DNA from: Gracilibacillus orientalis
Lineage (GTDB): Bacteria > Bacillota > Bacilli > Bacillales > Amphibacillaceae
DNA: 52,655 nt
NCBI RefSeq assembly: GCF_900114645.1
Contig: NZ_FOTR01000020.1
Span: forward strand, 1-52,655
Direction of reading: 5' to 3'
The position numbers were made by a program, and so were the translations under genes. Every line of letters starts with the position of its first letter. Position 1 is the stretch's first letter. Shown here piece after piece: positions 10,970-20,272 of this stretch. The notes under the pieces were generated by a model that had not been told where the DNA came from, searched no databases, and saw nothing but the letters and a program-made list of their open reading frames with translations.

Positions 10970-11002
10970 AAAAAGCTCTCACCGTTTTGGTGGGAGCTTT
11001 TT
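10970..11002 (+). terminator. Intrinsic terminator of the giant Cna-B adhesin gene
   Basis: AAAGCTCTCACC pairs with GGTGGGAGCTTT (one G-U) around a TTTT-containing loop, with A and T runs at the two ends. It begins 12 bases after the stop codon. Confidence 0.9.
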
Positions 11003-11040
11003 AAAAGAAAAAATGTTACCACTGCCAAGGTATTTTTAAT

Positions 11041-11209
11041 GAAATCGCATTATTAATCATTGGATTAGTACAAGTTTTTAAATAGAATCCTACAGCTGAA
11101 AGATGTAAAACAAGGTTTTTTTCGTATTGGTGGAGATGACTATCTTAACAAAGAATATACTGAAAAGGTAGCTGCATCGTTGCTAAAAAACAAGGAAAAA
11201 ATCAAATAG
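11041..11209 (+). pseudogene. Possible decayed coding fragment, unrecognised
   Basis: A 56-codon open frame with no start codon ends at the TAG at 11207. Its second half (GFFRIGGDDYLNKEY followed by a basic helix) reads like the C-terminus of a real protein. There is no start, no ribosome-binding site and no family recognised. It may be chance. Confidence 0.2.
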
Positions 11210-11818
11210 TTTATTATAATAATTTGAAAGAAGTTCAGGGGAGCCCTGTTTGACCGAAATGGCGGTAACTATTAGGAGACACACTATTAAGTGGTCAGTT
11301 TAGTCTAACAATAATGGCTAGGTCTAAAGTATATTACAAATGGAAACCTGAACATGTATTTGACAAAAAAATTTATAAAACAGCAATCTTTTTTTGCCTG
11401 TCCCCCTCTACAATCAAATACAGCGGATTTTCAGGTGAACAAATAGAAATGCATCTAAAAATGATAAGGGATACATGAAAACAACTTCTTCAAGATTTTG
11501 TGGGAATAGATGAACGTAAATTCCTGTAAATGAGGAACTTTTTTAAAAAAAGGTGAAAAATGTTTATTATTGTATTATATTGACAAAATATCATTATTTA
11601 GTTACTGTAGAGGTGAATTCACTTAATTAGAACATATAGTACTTGAGTGTTATTACTTCTATACTCCATAATCTATCATTCAAAATTACTATATATTACT
11701 TTCGACATATATTGTCAAAAAGCCTTTTATTCAATAGGGGGATAATATAGTTTCTATTTTAAATTGTAGAGAAATTGCTAAAGAGATTACATAAGAAGAA
11801 ACATGGAACAATATCTCT

Positions 11819-11870
11819 GGATTAAAGGACAAGGAAAAATGTAGGGATCTTCACATTTTTTCTTTAATCC
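11819..11870. other. Imperfect long inverted repeat upstream of the riboswitch
   Basis: GGATTAAAG (11819-11827) pairs perfectly with CTTTAATCC (11862-11870), and inside it AAAAATGT (11835-11842) pairs with ACATTTTT (11853-11860). About 17 base pairs are interrupted by a 7-nt bulge on one side. Role unknown: possible RNA structure or the terminator remnant of a lost gene. Confidence 0.4.
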
Positions 11871-11954
11871 TACAAAAGTATAAAAATTTTAGTTGTAAAT
11901 TATTGTGCTACTTTATATGAAATTAGCACAAATAATAATAATATAATTATCGTA

Positions 11955-12045
11955 CGATAATAGCAAAACCACTGAAAAGTGGTGACGCAAAGCTATAGGG
12001 GCTAAGGTGAAATATACTCACTATGCCTGCCAGTTGCCGAATACG
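11955..12045 (+). ncRNA. Cyclic di-GMP-I (GEMM-I) riboswitch aptamer
   Basis: The sequence carries the hallmark conserved blocks of the class I c-di-GMP aptamer in order: AGCAAAACC, a P2 hairpin (CCACTGAAAAGTGG with a GAAA-type loop), GACGCAAAGC, a GGGGCTAAGG segment, a variable P3 hairpin, ATGCCTGCC and GTTGCCG. GCAA near 11963 and TTGC near 12033 can close the outer stem, and CGTA/TACG further out extends it. An intrinsic terminator follows directly (12050-12082). The first gene downstream on this strand is the SpaA adhesin at 12424. In Bacillus thuringiensis a riboswitch of this class controls a collagen-adhesion protein gene, so the arrangement has precedent. Whether ligand turns expression on or off cannot be read by eye. 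Confidence 0.93.
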
Positions 12046-12049
12046 ACGG

Positions 12050-12082
12050 AAACTCCGTCTATTTTGACGGAGTTTTTGTTTT
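12050..12082 (+). terminator. Riboswitch expression-platform terminator
   Basis: AAACTCCGTC (12050-12059) pairs with GACGGAGTTT (12066-12075), followed by TTGTTTTTT. A competing short hairpin is possible: GACGGA at 12045-12050 can pair with TCCGTC at 12054-12059, which would break the terminator. The alternative pairing abuts the 3' end of the aptamer, as expected for a transcriptional c-di-GMP switch. Confidence 0.88.
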
Positions 12083-12244
12083 TTCGGAAGGTATTATTTT
12101 AAAGGTGGTGAGAAATATTCGTCTAACTAATAATATCGTTCCAAAAACGTAAAACAAGATGTGAGGTTTTCTTCTTTGGTTTGAGTAAATCGATCTGCAG
12201 TTTTCATAATTAATTATATGAAAAAATAGGAGGTTTGATATTAA

Positions 12245-12277
12245 AAAATTATTCTAATAGTCATATAGAATAATTTT
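12245..12277 (+). other. Leader hairpin between riboswitch and adhesin start
   Basis: A perfect 12-bp stem, AAAATTATTCTA with TAGAATAATTTT, encloses a 9-nt loop. No T-tract follows, so it is not an evident terminator. It sits just after a ribosome-binding-site-like AGGAGG (about 12230) that is not followed by a usable start codon. Confidence 0.5.
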
Positions 12278-12423
12278 ATCTCTATACACCCTTTGAGACA
12301 TGGTTAAAATAGATTGTTCGTGTGAAATTTGTCTGAATTCATAGAACCTTAGTATCATGATTCCTGCTAGAGTAGTAATATGAAGCTTATTTATTGTGAG
12401 TAAATATTAAAGGAGGTAAATTT

Positions 12424-15400
12424 ATGAAAAAAACTTTATCAATGTTTTTAATTGTATTAATGATGTTTTCTCAATTGTCTTCAACATCGGTTCTCTTCGC
12501 GGAAAGTGATACGCAAAATCAAGAGAGCTTTGAAATTAGCGTTGGAGAGGGGGCGTCTATCAAAGAAAGTATCATAAATGTAATTTCCCAAGAAAGCATC
12601 TATGATAATTTAGAAATCACGTTACCCAAAGATACTTCCTTTAACAAAGAGAAGACAGAAGAGATAACGGAATCAGACGTTGATATATCTTATAATTCTG
12701 ATTCTCATACTGTGTTAATGGATAATAAAACTAATGCGGAAAAATTAACTAATAAATTAGTACTAAATGATGTACAAGAATCACAGAATAATATAGTTGT
12801 AAAGGGCTTTAAGAATGATGAAATGATGGCAAGTCAAGCATATACATTTTCTATTAATCAAAATGATGAAAGTAACCAACAAGAAGAACAATCAAATGAA
12901 ACAGATAGTACAGACACCACAATTAACACACAATCTGAAGAAGATAGTGAGAACAACGTAAATAATGAAAGTAACTCAAAGGACTCCAACACCCAAGATA
13001 CTAATGATAAAAAGGTTTCTGAAAGTGAGAAGCTCTCAGAAAATATTGTCACTCCTTTCTCTGGGAATCTAAATGTCGATATTGACATTACACCAAAAAA
13101 TCCAACCATTTTATCTGGCGATGATGCTAGCTATACACTTACTCTTAAATTTACAGGATCACGCACAGAATACACAGATGCTGAAGTAATGGTAGATTTG
13201 CCTATTACAGAATTTTCCGATTTCACACAGGATGTAAGCGAATTAGCTATTGATGGAGTAGTACCAACTTATGATACTTCTAATCAACAACTGATCTACT
13301 CCTTTGATTCGATTGACACAGGACGTTCTTATGAGCGATTACTGAAAATTGATACGGAAAATGGCTTTTCACCAAATGGTCATGAATTAGCAGCACAAGC
13401 TACATTCCAATCCAATGAACAACTGCCAGTGTCTGATGATGCGATAGTTACCATAGAATCATCCAGTTCAGCTAGTGTCTCGAAACAATATCTAAGTGTT
13501 CAAGGGAATGATAACAATATCCCAACACCAGGATCGAAAACTTTATGGGAAATTAAGTTGGAAATTCCTAAAAAAGACATTGGACAGATGTTTCTTAAAG
13601 AAGGGTCACAAATTACCATAACTGACCTGTTACCTGATGGTTTATCATATGATTCGATGGACTCAGGACCAAATCCAGTACAGAACGAAGACGAGTTAAC
13701 TTGGCAATTTGATGCACCTACTATTGAAGAGCAATCTTCAGCAGATACATCATTGTATACCCAAACCCTACAAGTTTGGTTGACAGTAGATCAAGGAACG
13801 GCTGATACGACGCAAAATAATCAAGTAGATGTAGATACGACGTATATTGATGATTCTACGTCGACAACATCTGGACAACATGAAGTTGATATAGTAGCTT
13901 CAGAAGATGCAAATGGCGAAATTGAGGGTACTTGGTATGTCCCTGTAAATGTTGGACCATCAGATGGTAAAGGTAATATTGCACCAAATGATGATAAAAA
14001 TCCAAATCCGGTTGTATATGATGATGCACTATTAGGATTTAGTCATGGTATTGCTCCATTACCTGAAAGTGCACAGGGTGATTTTCAAGGGTATACTACT
14101 ATTTATAGGGTTGATTCCCATTTAACTCTAGAAAAGCTTTCGACTCCTGGAGGATTTGTGTATAGACCAAGTGCTGATTTTCCAGCAGGAATACCATTGG
14201 ATCAACAACCTCAATTTGATATTTTAGCATCCGTAAATGGAGAAGAAGAAATGCTGATGGAAGATGCGGAGCAAAATCAAACATACACAAGAAATGATCT
14301 AGGATTGGAAGAATCAGACCGCGTTAACTATATTAAGTATGATTTTACTTACGCACCGTCAGGTATGTTGAATAATGGCCGACCTAATTATTATTTTGGG
14401 GTAGAAGAAGGCTATACCGGTGAAGTAGTGAATAGCTTTAATGTGTATGGAGTAGATGCGGATGGCAATTCTTTTAATTATCGATATCATGAAGATGATA
14501 GAGATACGATAGCCGGTCCTCGTAGTGCTACTATTGCACCAATTCCTGATGATCAACCACCAATTGCTTATGTTGATGTAGGATTACTTGATCAAGATGG
14601 AGGGGAAATCGTTACAGGAAGCAATCGAATGGAAGTCAAGTTAACGAATTCCAATAGCTCTATTTTAGCGATGCAACAACGACTAGAGACGGTTGTTCTT
14701 ATGCCACCAGGGGTAACGGTAAATGATAGTCCTAACCCAGAGTATATAGATAAAGATGGATTGTCGACTCAAAATTCTTCCGCTGCGGCTGGAGGTTCTT
14801 ATGACATATTAAGCAATAACTATAATGATAGTGGTCGGCAACTTGTGGGTATTACGTGGAATGATCATTTATTACGACCTGACAGCAATTTAGCTGCTGA
14901 ATTAGATGTTACCATTTCAGAAAACACACCTAATCACCTTTCATTTCAAGTGTACGGTTTTTCAGGAGATGAGCAACTAGCGGTACCCGATGGAGAAGGT
15001 ACTTCGGTTACTGATACGACGCTTGAGACAGATACAGAAGATATAAATGATAGTGGTACATCAGATGAACCAAGATTGAAATCTGGAAATAATTATTATA
15101 TGCGTGGAGAATATCAAATTGAATCCGAAAAGTTGGTAAAAGGTGAACTAGATGATGCATTTTCATTATTTGGTCAAACAGTACCAGGAGGTGCTATTGA
15201 CTATCAGTTAACTTTCACCAATGTAAGTGGCAAAGATATTTCTTCCATGACTTTGATAGACGTTTTACCATCTGTAGGGGATCTAGGTATTACAGATAAT
15301 GTGGACAGAGGAAGTCAATTCACACCTACTTTAACCAGTGAAATAACTATTCCAAGCTCATGGACAGATAGAGTAGATGTAGTATACAGTACGGCGGAAA

Positions 15401-18400
15401 ACCCAAAACGTGATGACCTAATAGAAAATACGAATTATCCTGAAACAACGGAACAACTTAACAATCCTCCAGAGGCACAAGATCCTAACTGGATGGAAGC
15501 TAGTGAAGTTAATGATTGGGCGAATATACATTCATTTAAAATTCAATCTAAAAATGATAATGACTGGCTAGATGGAGAAAGTATATCTATTTCATTTTCG
15601 ATGGAAGCTCCACCTGCCCAAGAAGTATCTGAAGACGTCTTAGATAGAAACATTGAACCAACTTCCCGTGCTGCATGGAATTCTTTTGCTATAGCAACTG
15701 ATAATGGTCAACCTGTAGAGCCTTTACGTGTAGGAGTTTATATGAACTATACCAACTCCGTTTCTCTTCTTAAAGTAGCAGAAGATGGCACTGCATTAGA
15801 AGGAGCAGAATTCAAGCTTCTAGATGAAGCAGGGAATGAACTAGAAACAGGGCTAGTAACTGATGAGAACGGTGAAATTGTTGTAGAGGACCTATTTTTA
15901 GGGAACTATGAGTTTGTGGAAACACAAGCACCAACAGGATACCGTCTTGATAGCACACCAATTTCATTTAGTATCGATGTTACACAACAAGATCAACTTG
16001 AAATAGTTGCAGAAAATACTCCTGTTCCAGGTTTAGTAGAGCTTTCAAAAGTAGGAGAAGAGGGAGAAGCTTTAGAAGGAGCAGCGTTTACGTTATTAAA
16101 TGAAGAGGGAGAAGAACTACAAACGGAACTTGCAACCGATGAGAATGGTCAATTGCTAATTGAAGACTTAACGCCAGGTAATTATCAATTAGTAGAGACG
16201 CAAGCACCATTTGGCTATGAATTAGATGATACACCGATTCCGTTCGAGATTGACTTTAACCAACAGGAAACCTTGGAATTGACCATGGAAAATGAGCAGT
16301 CAACTGGTTCAGTAACGTTAACGAAATCGGGAGAAAATGGGAATTTATTAGAAGATGTGGTATTTGAACTGCAGAATACAGAAGGCGATGTATTGCAAGA
16401 AGAACTAACAACGAATGCCGATGGTCAACTGGTAATCTCTGATTTAAAACCAGGTAGCTATCAATTCGTGGAAACTAGTTCTATTACTGGTTATGAATTG
16501 GATAATACACCAATCCCATTTGATATTGAACTGGGCCAAACAGAAATGACCGAAGTATCATTCGAAAATCCATTGACTTCTGGTTCTGGGAAATTAACCA
16601 AAGTAGGAGAAGAAGGAGAAGCTTTAGAAGGAGCAGCGTTTACATTATTAAATGAAGACGGAGAAGAACTACAAACGGAACTAGTAACCGATGAGAATGG
16701 TCAACTGCTAATTGAAGACTTAACGCCAGGTAATTATCAGTTAGTAGAGACGCAAGCACCATTTGGCTATCAGTTAGATGACACACCGATTCCGTTCGAG
16801 ATTGTCTTTAACCAAGAGGAAACCCTACAATTAACGATAGAAAACAGTTATACGCCAGGTACGTTAGAATTAACCAAAGTAGGGGAAGATGGCGAGCTAT
16901 TAGAAGGTGTTGTATTTGAACTACAGGATGTAGATGGAAACATCCTGCAGGAAGGATTAACAACGGATGCAGAAGGAAAAATTATCTTGGATGAATTAGA
17001 TCCGGGTAGCTATCAATTGGTTGAAACTAGTTCTATTCCTGGTTATGAATTGGATAATACACCAATCCCATTTGATATTGAACTGGGTCAAGCAGAAACG
17101 ACCGAAGTATCATTCGAAAATCTATTGACTCCTGGCTCAGTAGAATTAACGAAAATAGGGGAAGAGGGAGAAGCTCTAGAAGAAGCAGCGTTTACGTTAT
17201 TAAATGAAGAGGGAGAAGAACTACAAACGGAACTCGTAACCGATGAGAATGGCCAACTGCTAATTGAAGACTTAACACCAGGTAATTATCAGTTAGTAGA
17301 GACGCAAGCACCACTTGGCTATCAATTAGATGACACACCGATTCCGTTCGAGATAGTTTTTAACCAAGAGGAAACCCTACAATTAACGATGGAAAACAGC
17401 TATATGCCGGGTACGTTAGAATTGACCAAAGTAGGGGAAGATGGTGAGCTATTGGAAGGTGCTGTGTTCGAACTACAGGATGTAGATGGAAACATCCTGC
17501 AGGGAGGATTAACAACGAATGCAGAAGGAAAACTTATCTTGGATGAATTAGATCCGGGTAGCTATCAATTGATTGAAACGGAAACTCTTCCAGGTTATAA
17601 ACTAGATACAACGCCGATTTCGTTTGAGATTGGCTTAGGAGAAACAGAAAGCACACAAGTAGAATTCACTAACCTATTAAGTACAGGTTCAGTAGAACTA
17701 ACCAAAGTGGGAGAAGAAGGAGAAACTCTAGAAGGAGCAGAGTTCACATTATTAAATGAAGAAGGAGAAGAACTACAAACGGAACTCGCAACGGACGAGA
17801 ATGGTCAACTGGTTATTGAAGACTTAACGTCAGGTAATTATCAGTTAGTAGAGACGCAAGCACCATTTGGCTATCAATTAGATGACACACCGATTCCGTT
17901 CGAGATTGTCTTTAACCAAGAAGAAGTATTAACAGTAACTACGGAGAATAGCAGATCCACCAGTTCGGTTGAATTAACAAAAGTAGATGAGGAAACTAAA
18001 GAAACATTACCAGGTGCAGTCTTTGAGCTTAGACAAAATGGAGAAGTCATACATGAAAACTTGACAACAAATGAAAATGGAAAATTATTTGTCGATGATT
18101 TAAAGCCTGGAACCTACCAGTTTGTAGAAACAGAAGCTGCTAATGGATATACTTTGGATAGTACACCAATAGAATTCACTATCAATCTTGGCCAAAGTGA
18201 GACCTTAGTTTTATCCACTGATAATGCTATTGTCAAAGGAGATTTTGAATTAACAAAAGTTGATTTTGATAATGAAAATCTACCATTAGCAGGCGTTGGG
18301 TTTAGTTTGAAAGATGCTGATGGTAATACGATAAGAGATAGTATTATAACAGATGCAGATGGTAAACTCTTGATACAAGATTTACGTCCTGGAAAATATA

Positions 18401-18930
18401 TACTAATGGAAACCGATCCATTACAAGGTTATAACTCTCATCCGCCAATCGAGTTCACTATAGATAGTGGGCAACTAGAAGCTAAAAAAATAATGATCAC
18501 GAATAAACAAACTCGATCTGGTGTGGAACTAATTAAGCTAGATAGTGATAATGAAGAAAAGGTTCTGCAAGGTGCAGAATTTGCACTTCAGGATGAGGAA
18601 GGTAATACGATCACACAAGGTCTTACAACAGATGAAAATGGTCTGATCACCGTTGATCAACTAAAACCAGGAGTATATTATTTTGTGGAAACAAAAGCAC
18701 CTGAAGGTTATGTACTGGATGAATCTCCAATTAAGTTTACTATTGACAAAGGGCAATCTGATCGAACAGAAGTGAATGCCTTTAATCAATTAGAACGTAT
18801 AGAAGATGAATCTAATAATGATAGCTTGCCGGCTACAGCTACTAATATGTTCCGCTTTACATTACTTGGTGGCATGTTAGTTATTGGAGGAGTTATCGTG
18901 TTAGTATTTTATCGTCGTAGAAGATACTAA
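12424..18930 (+). CDS. LPxTA-anchored SpaA-repeat adhesin under c-di-GMP riboswitch control
   Basis: A 2168-residue secreted wall protein. The ATG at 12424 has AAGGAGGT 6 nt upstream and starts a signal peptide (MKKTLSMFLIVLMMF..., likely cut near LFAES). Parts: a short N-terminal beta domain; a Ser/Asn/Glu/Asp-rich linker (about residues 150-210); a long adhesin-like region with DUF11/collagen-binding character, including DLLPDGLSYD and LIDVLPSVGD motifs (about 215-1100); eleven SpaA modules of about 92 residues (about 1110-2115) with ELTK lysines and VETxAPxGY glutamates; and an LPATA sorting signal from residue 2135 with a membrane segment and an RRRRY tail. It is a paralogue of the left-edge protein, and the last three modules correspond. 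The c-di-GMP-I riboswitch and terminator in its leader imply production tied to the sessile state. Ligand unknown. Confidence 0.92.
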   Translation: MKKTLSMFLIVLMMFSQLSSTSVLFAESDTQNQESFEISVGEGASIKESIINVISQESIYDNLEITLPKDTSFNKEKTEEITESDVDISYNSDSHTVLMDNKTNAEKLTNKLVLNDVQESQNNIVVKGFKNDEMMASQAYTFSINQNDESNQQEEQSNETDSTDTTINTQSEEDSENNVNNESNSKDSNTQDTNDKKVSESEKLSENIVTPFSGNLNVDIDITPKNPTILSGDDASYTLTLKFTGSRTEYTDAEVMVDLPITEFSDFTQDVSELAIDGVVPTYDTSNQQLIYSFDSIDTGRSYERLLKIDTENGFSPNGHELAAQATFQSNEQLPVSDDAIVTIESSSSASVSKQYLSVQGNDNNIPTPGSKTLWEIKLEIPKKDIGQMFLKEGSQITITDLLPDGLSYDSMDSGPNPVQNEDELTWQFDAPTIEEQSSADTSLYTQTLQVWLTVDQGTADTTQNNQVDVDTTYIDDSTSTTSGQHEVDIVASEDANGEIEGTWYVPVNVGPSDGKGNIAPNDDKNPNPVVYDDALLGFSHGIAPLPESAQGDFQGYTTIYRVDSHLTLEKLSTPGGFVYRPSADFPAGIPLDQQPQFDILASVNGEEEMLMEDAEQNQTYTRNDLGLEESDRVNYIKYDFTYAPSGMLNNGRPNYYFGVEEGYTGEVVNSFNVYGVDADGNSFNYRYHEDDRDTIAGPRSATIAPIPDDQPPIAYVDVGLLDQDGGEIVTGSNRMEVKLTNSNSSILAMQQRLETVVLMPPGVTVNDSPNPEYIDKDGLSTQNSSAAAGGSYDILSNNYNDSGRQLVGITWNDHLLRPDSNLAAELDVTISENTPNHLSFQVYGFSGDEQLAVPDGEGTSVTDTTLETDTEDINDSGTSDEPRLKSGNNYYMRGEYQIESEKLVKGELDDAFSLFGQTVPGGAIDYQLTFTNVSGKDISSMTLIDVLPSVGDLGITDNVDRGSQFTPTLTSEITIPSSWTDRVDVVYSTAENPKRDDLIENTNYPETTEQLNNPPEAQDPNWMEASEVNDWANIHSFKIQSKNDNDWLDGESISISFSMEAPPAQEVSEDVLDRNIEPTSRAAWNSFAIATDNGQPVEPLRVGVYMNYTNSVSLLKVAEDGTALEGAEFKLLDEAGNELETGLVTDENGEIVVEDLFLGNYEFVETQAPTGYRLDSTPISFSIDVTQQDQLEIVAENTPVPGLVELSKVGEEGEALEGAAFTLLNEEGEELQTELATDENGQLLIEDLTPGNYQLVETQAPFGYELDDTPIPFEIDFNQQETLELTMENEQSTGSVTLTKSGENGNLLEDVVFELQNTEGDVLQEELTTNADGQLVISDLKPGSYQFVETSSITGYELDNTPIPFDIELGQTEMTEVSFENPLTSGSGKLTKVGEEGEALEGAAFTLLNEDGEELQTELVTDENGQLLIEDLTPGNYQLVETQAPFGYQLDDTPIPFEIVFNQEETLQLTIENSYTPGTLELTKVGEDGELLEGVVFELQDVDGNILQEGLTTDAEGKIILDELDPGSYQLVETSSIPGYELDNTPIPFDIELGQAETTEVSFENLLTPGSVELTKIGEEGEALEEAAFTLLNEEGEELQTELVTDENGQLLIEDLTPGNYQLVETQAPLGYQLDDTPIPFEIVFNQEETLQLTMENSYMPGTLELTKVGEDGELLEGAVFELQDVDGNILQGGLTTNAEGKLILDELDPGSYQLIETETLPGYKLDTTPISFEIGLGETESTQVEFTNLLSTGSVELTKVGEEGETLEGAEFTLLNEEGEELQTELATDENGQLVIEDLTSGNYQLVETQAPFGYQLDDTPIPFEIVFNQEEVLTVTTENSRSTSSVELTKVDEETKETLPGAVFELRQNGEVIHENLTTNENGKLFVDDLKPGTYQFVETEAANGYTLDSTPIEFTINLGQSETLVLSTDNAIVKGDFELTKVDFDNENLPLAGVGFSLKDADGNTIRDSIITDADGKLLIQDLRPGKYILMETDPLQGYNSHPPIEFTIDSGQLEAKKIMITNKQTRSGVELIKLDSDNEEKVLQGAEFALQDEEGNTITQGLTTDENGLITVDQLKPGVYYFVETKAPEGYVLDESPIKFTIDKGQSDRTEVNAFNQLERIEDESNNDSLPATATNMFRFTLLGGMLVIGGVIVLVFYRRRRY
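16033..17950 (+). repeat. In-gene 552-bp tandem repeat of paired SpaA modules
   Basis: The word CAAGCACCA-TTGGCTAT recurs at 16201, 16753, 17305 and 17857, exactly 552 bp (184 codons) apart. Each unit is one module ending in ETQAPFGY plus one ending in ETSSIPGY or a variant. Much of the intervening DNA is nearly identical, so the gene has grown by duplication of two-module blocks. Confidence 0.85.
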
Positions 18931-18972
18931 TCGTAAAAGTCCATAACCCTGAAACCTGACCTAATGAGACAA

Positions 18973-19016
18973 AAAAGCACCTCTAAGTCACATAAGTGAC
19001 TGTTGGAGGTGCTTTT
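18973..19016 (+). terminator. Branched intrinsic terminator after the SpaA adhesin
   Basis: The outer stem AAAAGCACCTC / GAGGTGCTTTT encloses an inner hairpin AGTCAC-ATAA-GTGACT. It lies between convergent genes and is symmetric enough to act on both strands. Confidence 0.85.
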
Positions 19017-19063
19017 CTCATAAAGTGAGACTTCCTATTAGATGTTTAGTTCCATGAATAAGG

Positions 19064-19100
19064 AAAGCTTTTGCTATAATTAAATGGCAAAAGCTTTTTT
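19064..19100. terminator. Second, probably bidirectional terminator between convergent genes
   Basis: An 11-bp perfect stem, AAAGCTTTTGC / GCAAAAGCTTT, with a 12-nt loop is followed by TTT on the + strand. On the - strand it lies about 40 bases past the response-regulator stop, where its T-run is poorer. Confidence 0.7.
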
Positions 19101-19141
19101 CTTTCATCTAGTCCAATCCTACGTTTGTTTAGAGAAGTTGG

Positions 19142-20272
19142 TCATTGTTGTTTAGTAGTGTTTTTCCATTTCGAATACCAATCTGCAATTTGTGGATCTA
19201 TTTCCAAGTTTAATTCGGATAAACTTTTTTGTATTTCTTTATATTGATAATCTACTAACATTCGATAATGTAAGGAAGCATATATTTTCATTAATGAAAA
19301 GGCAGCATGTTCATCTTCGGGTCTGTTTTTAATAATAGTTAGATACCAGGAAATGGCTTTTTCAAATTGATTGGAAAAGTTATAACAATCTGCAATTAGC
19401 TTTGATCGATGTAACCACATCTCTTCGAGTTCAAACCTTTCTCCTTGTAACCAGATATAATCATGTATATTTAAATAACTACCTGCATACAATTGCATGA
19501 TTTCTTCCTGTTCTTCTAGTGTATCGATGGTAATTTCAGGATTTTCTAATAATTGATTTTTCCATTCTTTTTTATCTAAAATGACATTATGTAATTTTAA
19601 TAAATAACCATCTCCAATGTTAGTAATTTTGATATAATCGTTAAACATTCGAAGAGAATGGCGAATATTATAGATACTAACATATAGGTGAGAGTATAAT
19701 TTATCGATGTCTATTTCATTCCAAAGTGCCTCAACTAATTCTGATTTTAATACAACTTTGCTTTCATAATGAAGTAAATATAAAAACAATTCTTTCGATT
19801 TTGCAGTTCGCCAACGAATGTCTTCAGGTTTTGTTTTATCACAAAATTGGAAGGTTAGTTCCCCTAAAACATTCACTCGAAGCTTAGTGGAAGGATCACG
19901 CAAGTTGCTTTTTATACTAACATTCGTAGTGTTTATTCTTTGAATCGTCTTCTTTAATCGATCAACTGTGACAGGTTTTAGTAAATAGTCTAAAGCATTC
20001 ATTTCAAAAGCTTCAATGGCGTATTGATTATGGGCTGTAACAAATACGATATGTATGGAAGGATTATATTCTAGTATTTTTTCAGCCAGTTCTAATCCGT
20101 TCATTTCTAGCATTTCAATATCTGAAAATACAATATCAATGTCTTTAAGCATATGTTCATGAATGAGAGGTTCAGTTGATGTAAAAAGCACGTCCATATT
20201 GTCTAATTGACTTAGCTGATGCGCTAAATACTCTAGTGCTAGTGGCTCGTCATCGAATATACAAACTTTCAT
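19142..20272 (-). CDS. Response regulator with SARP/BTAD-type output domain
   Basis: 376 residues. Residues 1-115 are a receiver domain: acidic pair D7-D8, phospho-acceptor D51 in VFSDIEM, T79 and K99 in LLKPV. About 130-220 form a winged helix of the OmpR/SARP type (VNVLGELTFQF, then a helix after WRTAKSKELF). The C-terminal half (about 235-370) is helical and matches bacterial transcriptional-activator (BTAD/TPR-like) domains. The ATG has AGGAGG 6-7 nt upstream. It is a full-length paralogue of the regulator at 20743-21873. Both are on the same strand as, and downstream of, the hybrid kinase at 22360-25422, the likely phosphodonor. Target genes are not known; neighbouring adhesins or sugar genes are candidates only by position. 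Confidence 0.88.
   Translation of the reverse strand: MKVCIFDDEPLALEYLAHQLSQLDNMDVLFTSTEPLIHEHMLKDIDIVFSDIEMLEMNGLELAEKILEYNPSIHIVFVTAHNQYAIEAFEMNALDYLLKPVTVDRLKKTIQRINTTNVSIKSNLRDPSTKLRVNVLGELTFQFCDKTKPEDIRWRTAKSKELFLYLLHYESKVVLKSELVEALWNEIDIDKLYSHLYVSIYNIRHSLRMFNDYIKITNIGDGYLLKLHNVILDKKEWKNQLLENPEITIDTLEEQEEIMQLYAGSYLNIHDYIWLQGERFELEEMWLHRSKLIADCYNFSNQFEKAISWYLTIIKNRPEDEHAAFSLMKIYASLHYRMLVDYQYKEIQKSLSELNLEIDPQIADWYSKWKNTTKQQ

Larger units (their letters stand above)
11003..12423. other. Long 5' region of the c-di-GMP-controlled adhesin
   Basis: About 1.4 kb without an intact gene. 11041-11209 may be a decayed coding fragment. From 11530 on the DNA is very AT-rich. A large imperfect hairpin (11819-11870), an inverted repeat TGTGCTA/TAGCACA (11904-11930), the c-di-GMP-I riboswitch (about 11955-12045), its terminator (12050-12082) and a second long hairpin (12245-12277) precede the adhesin start at 12424. 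No clear sigma-A promoter could be assigned. Confidence 0.6.
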
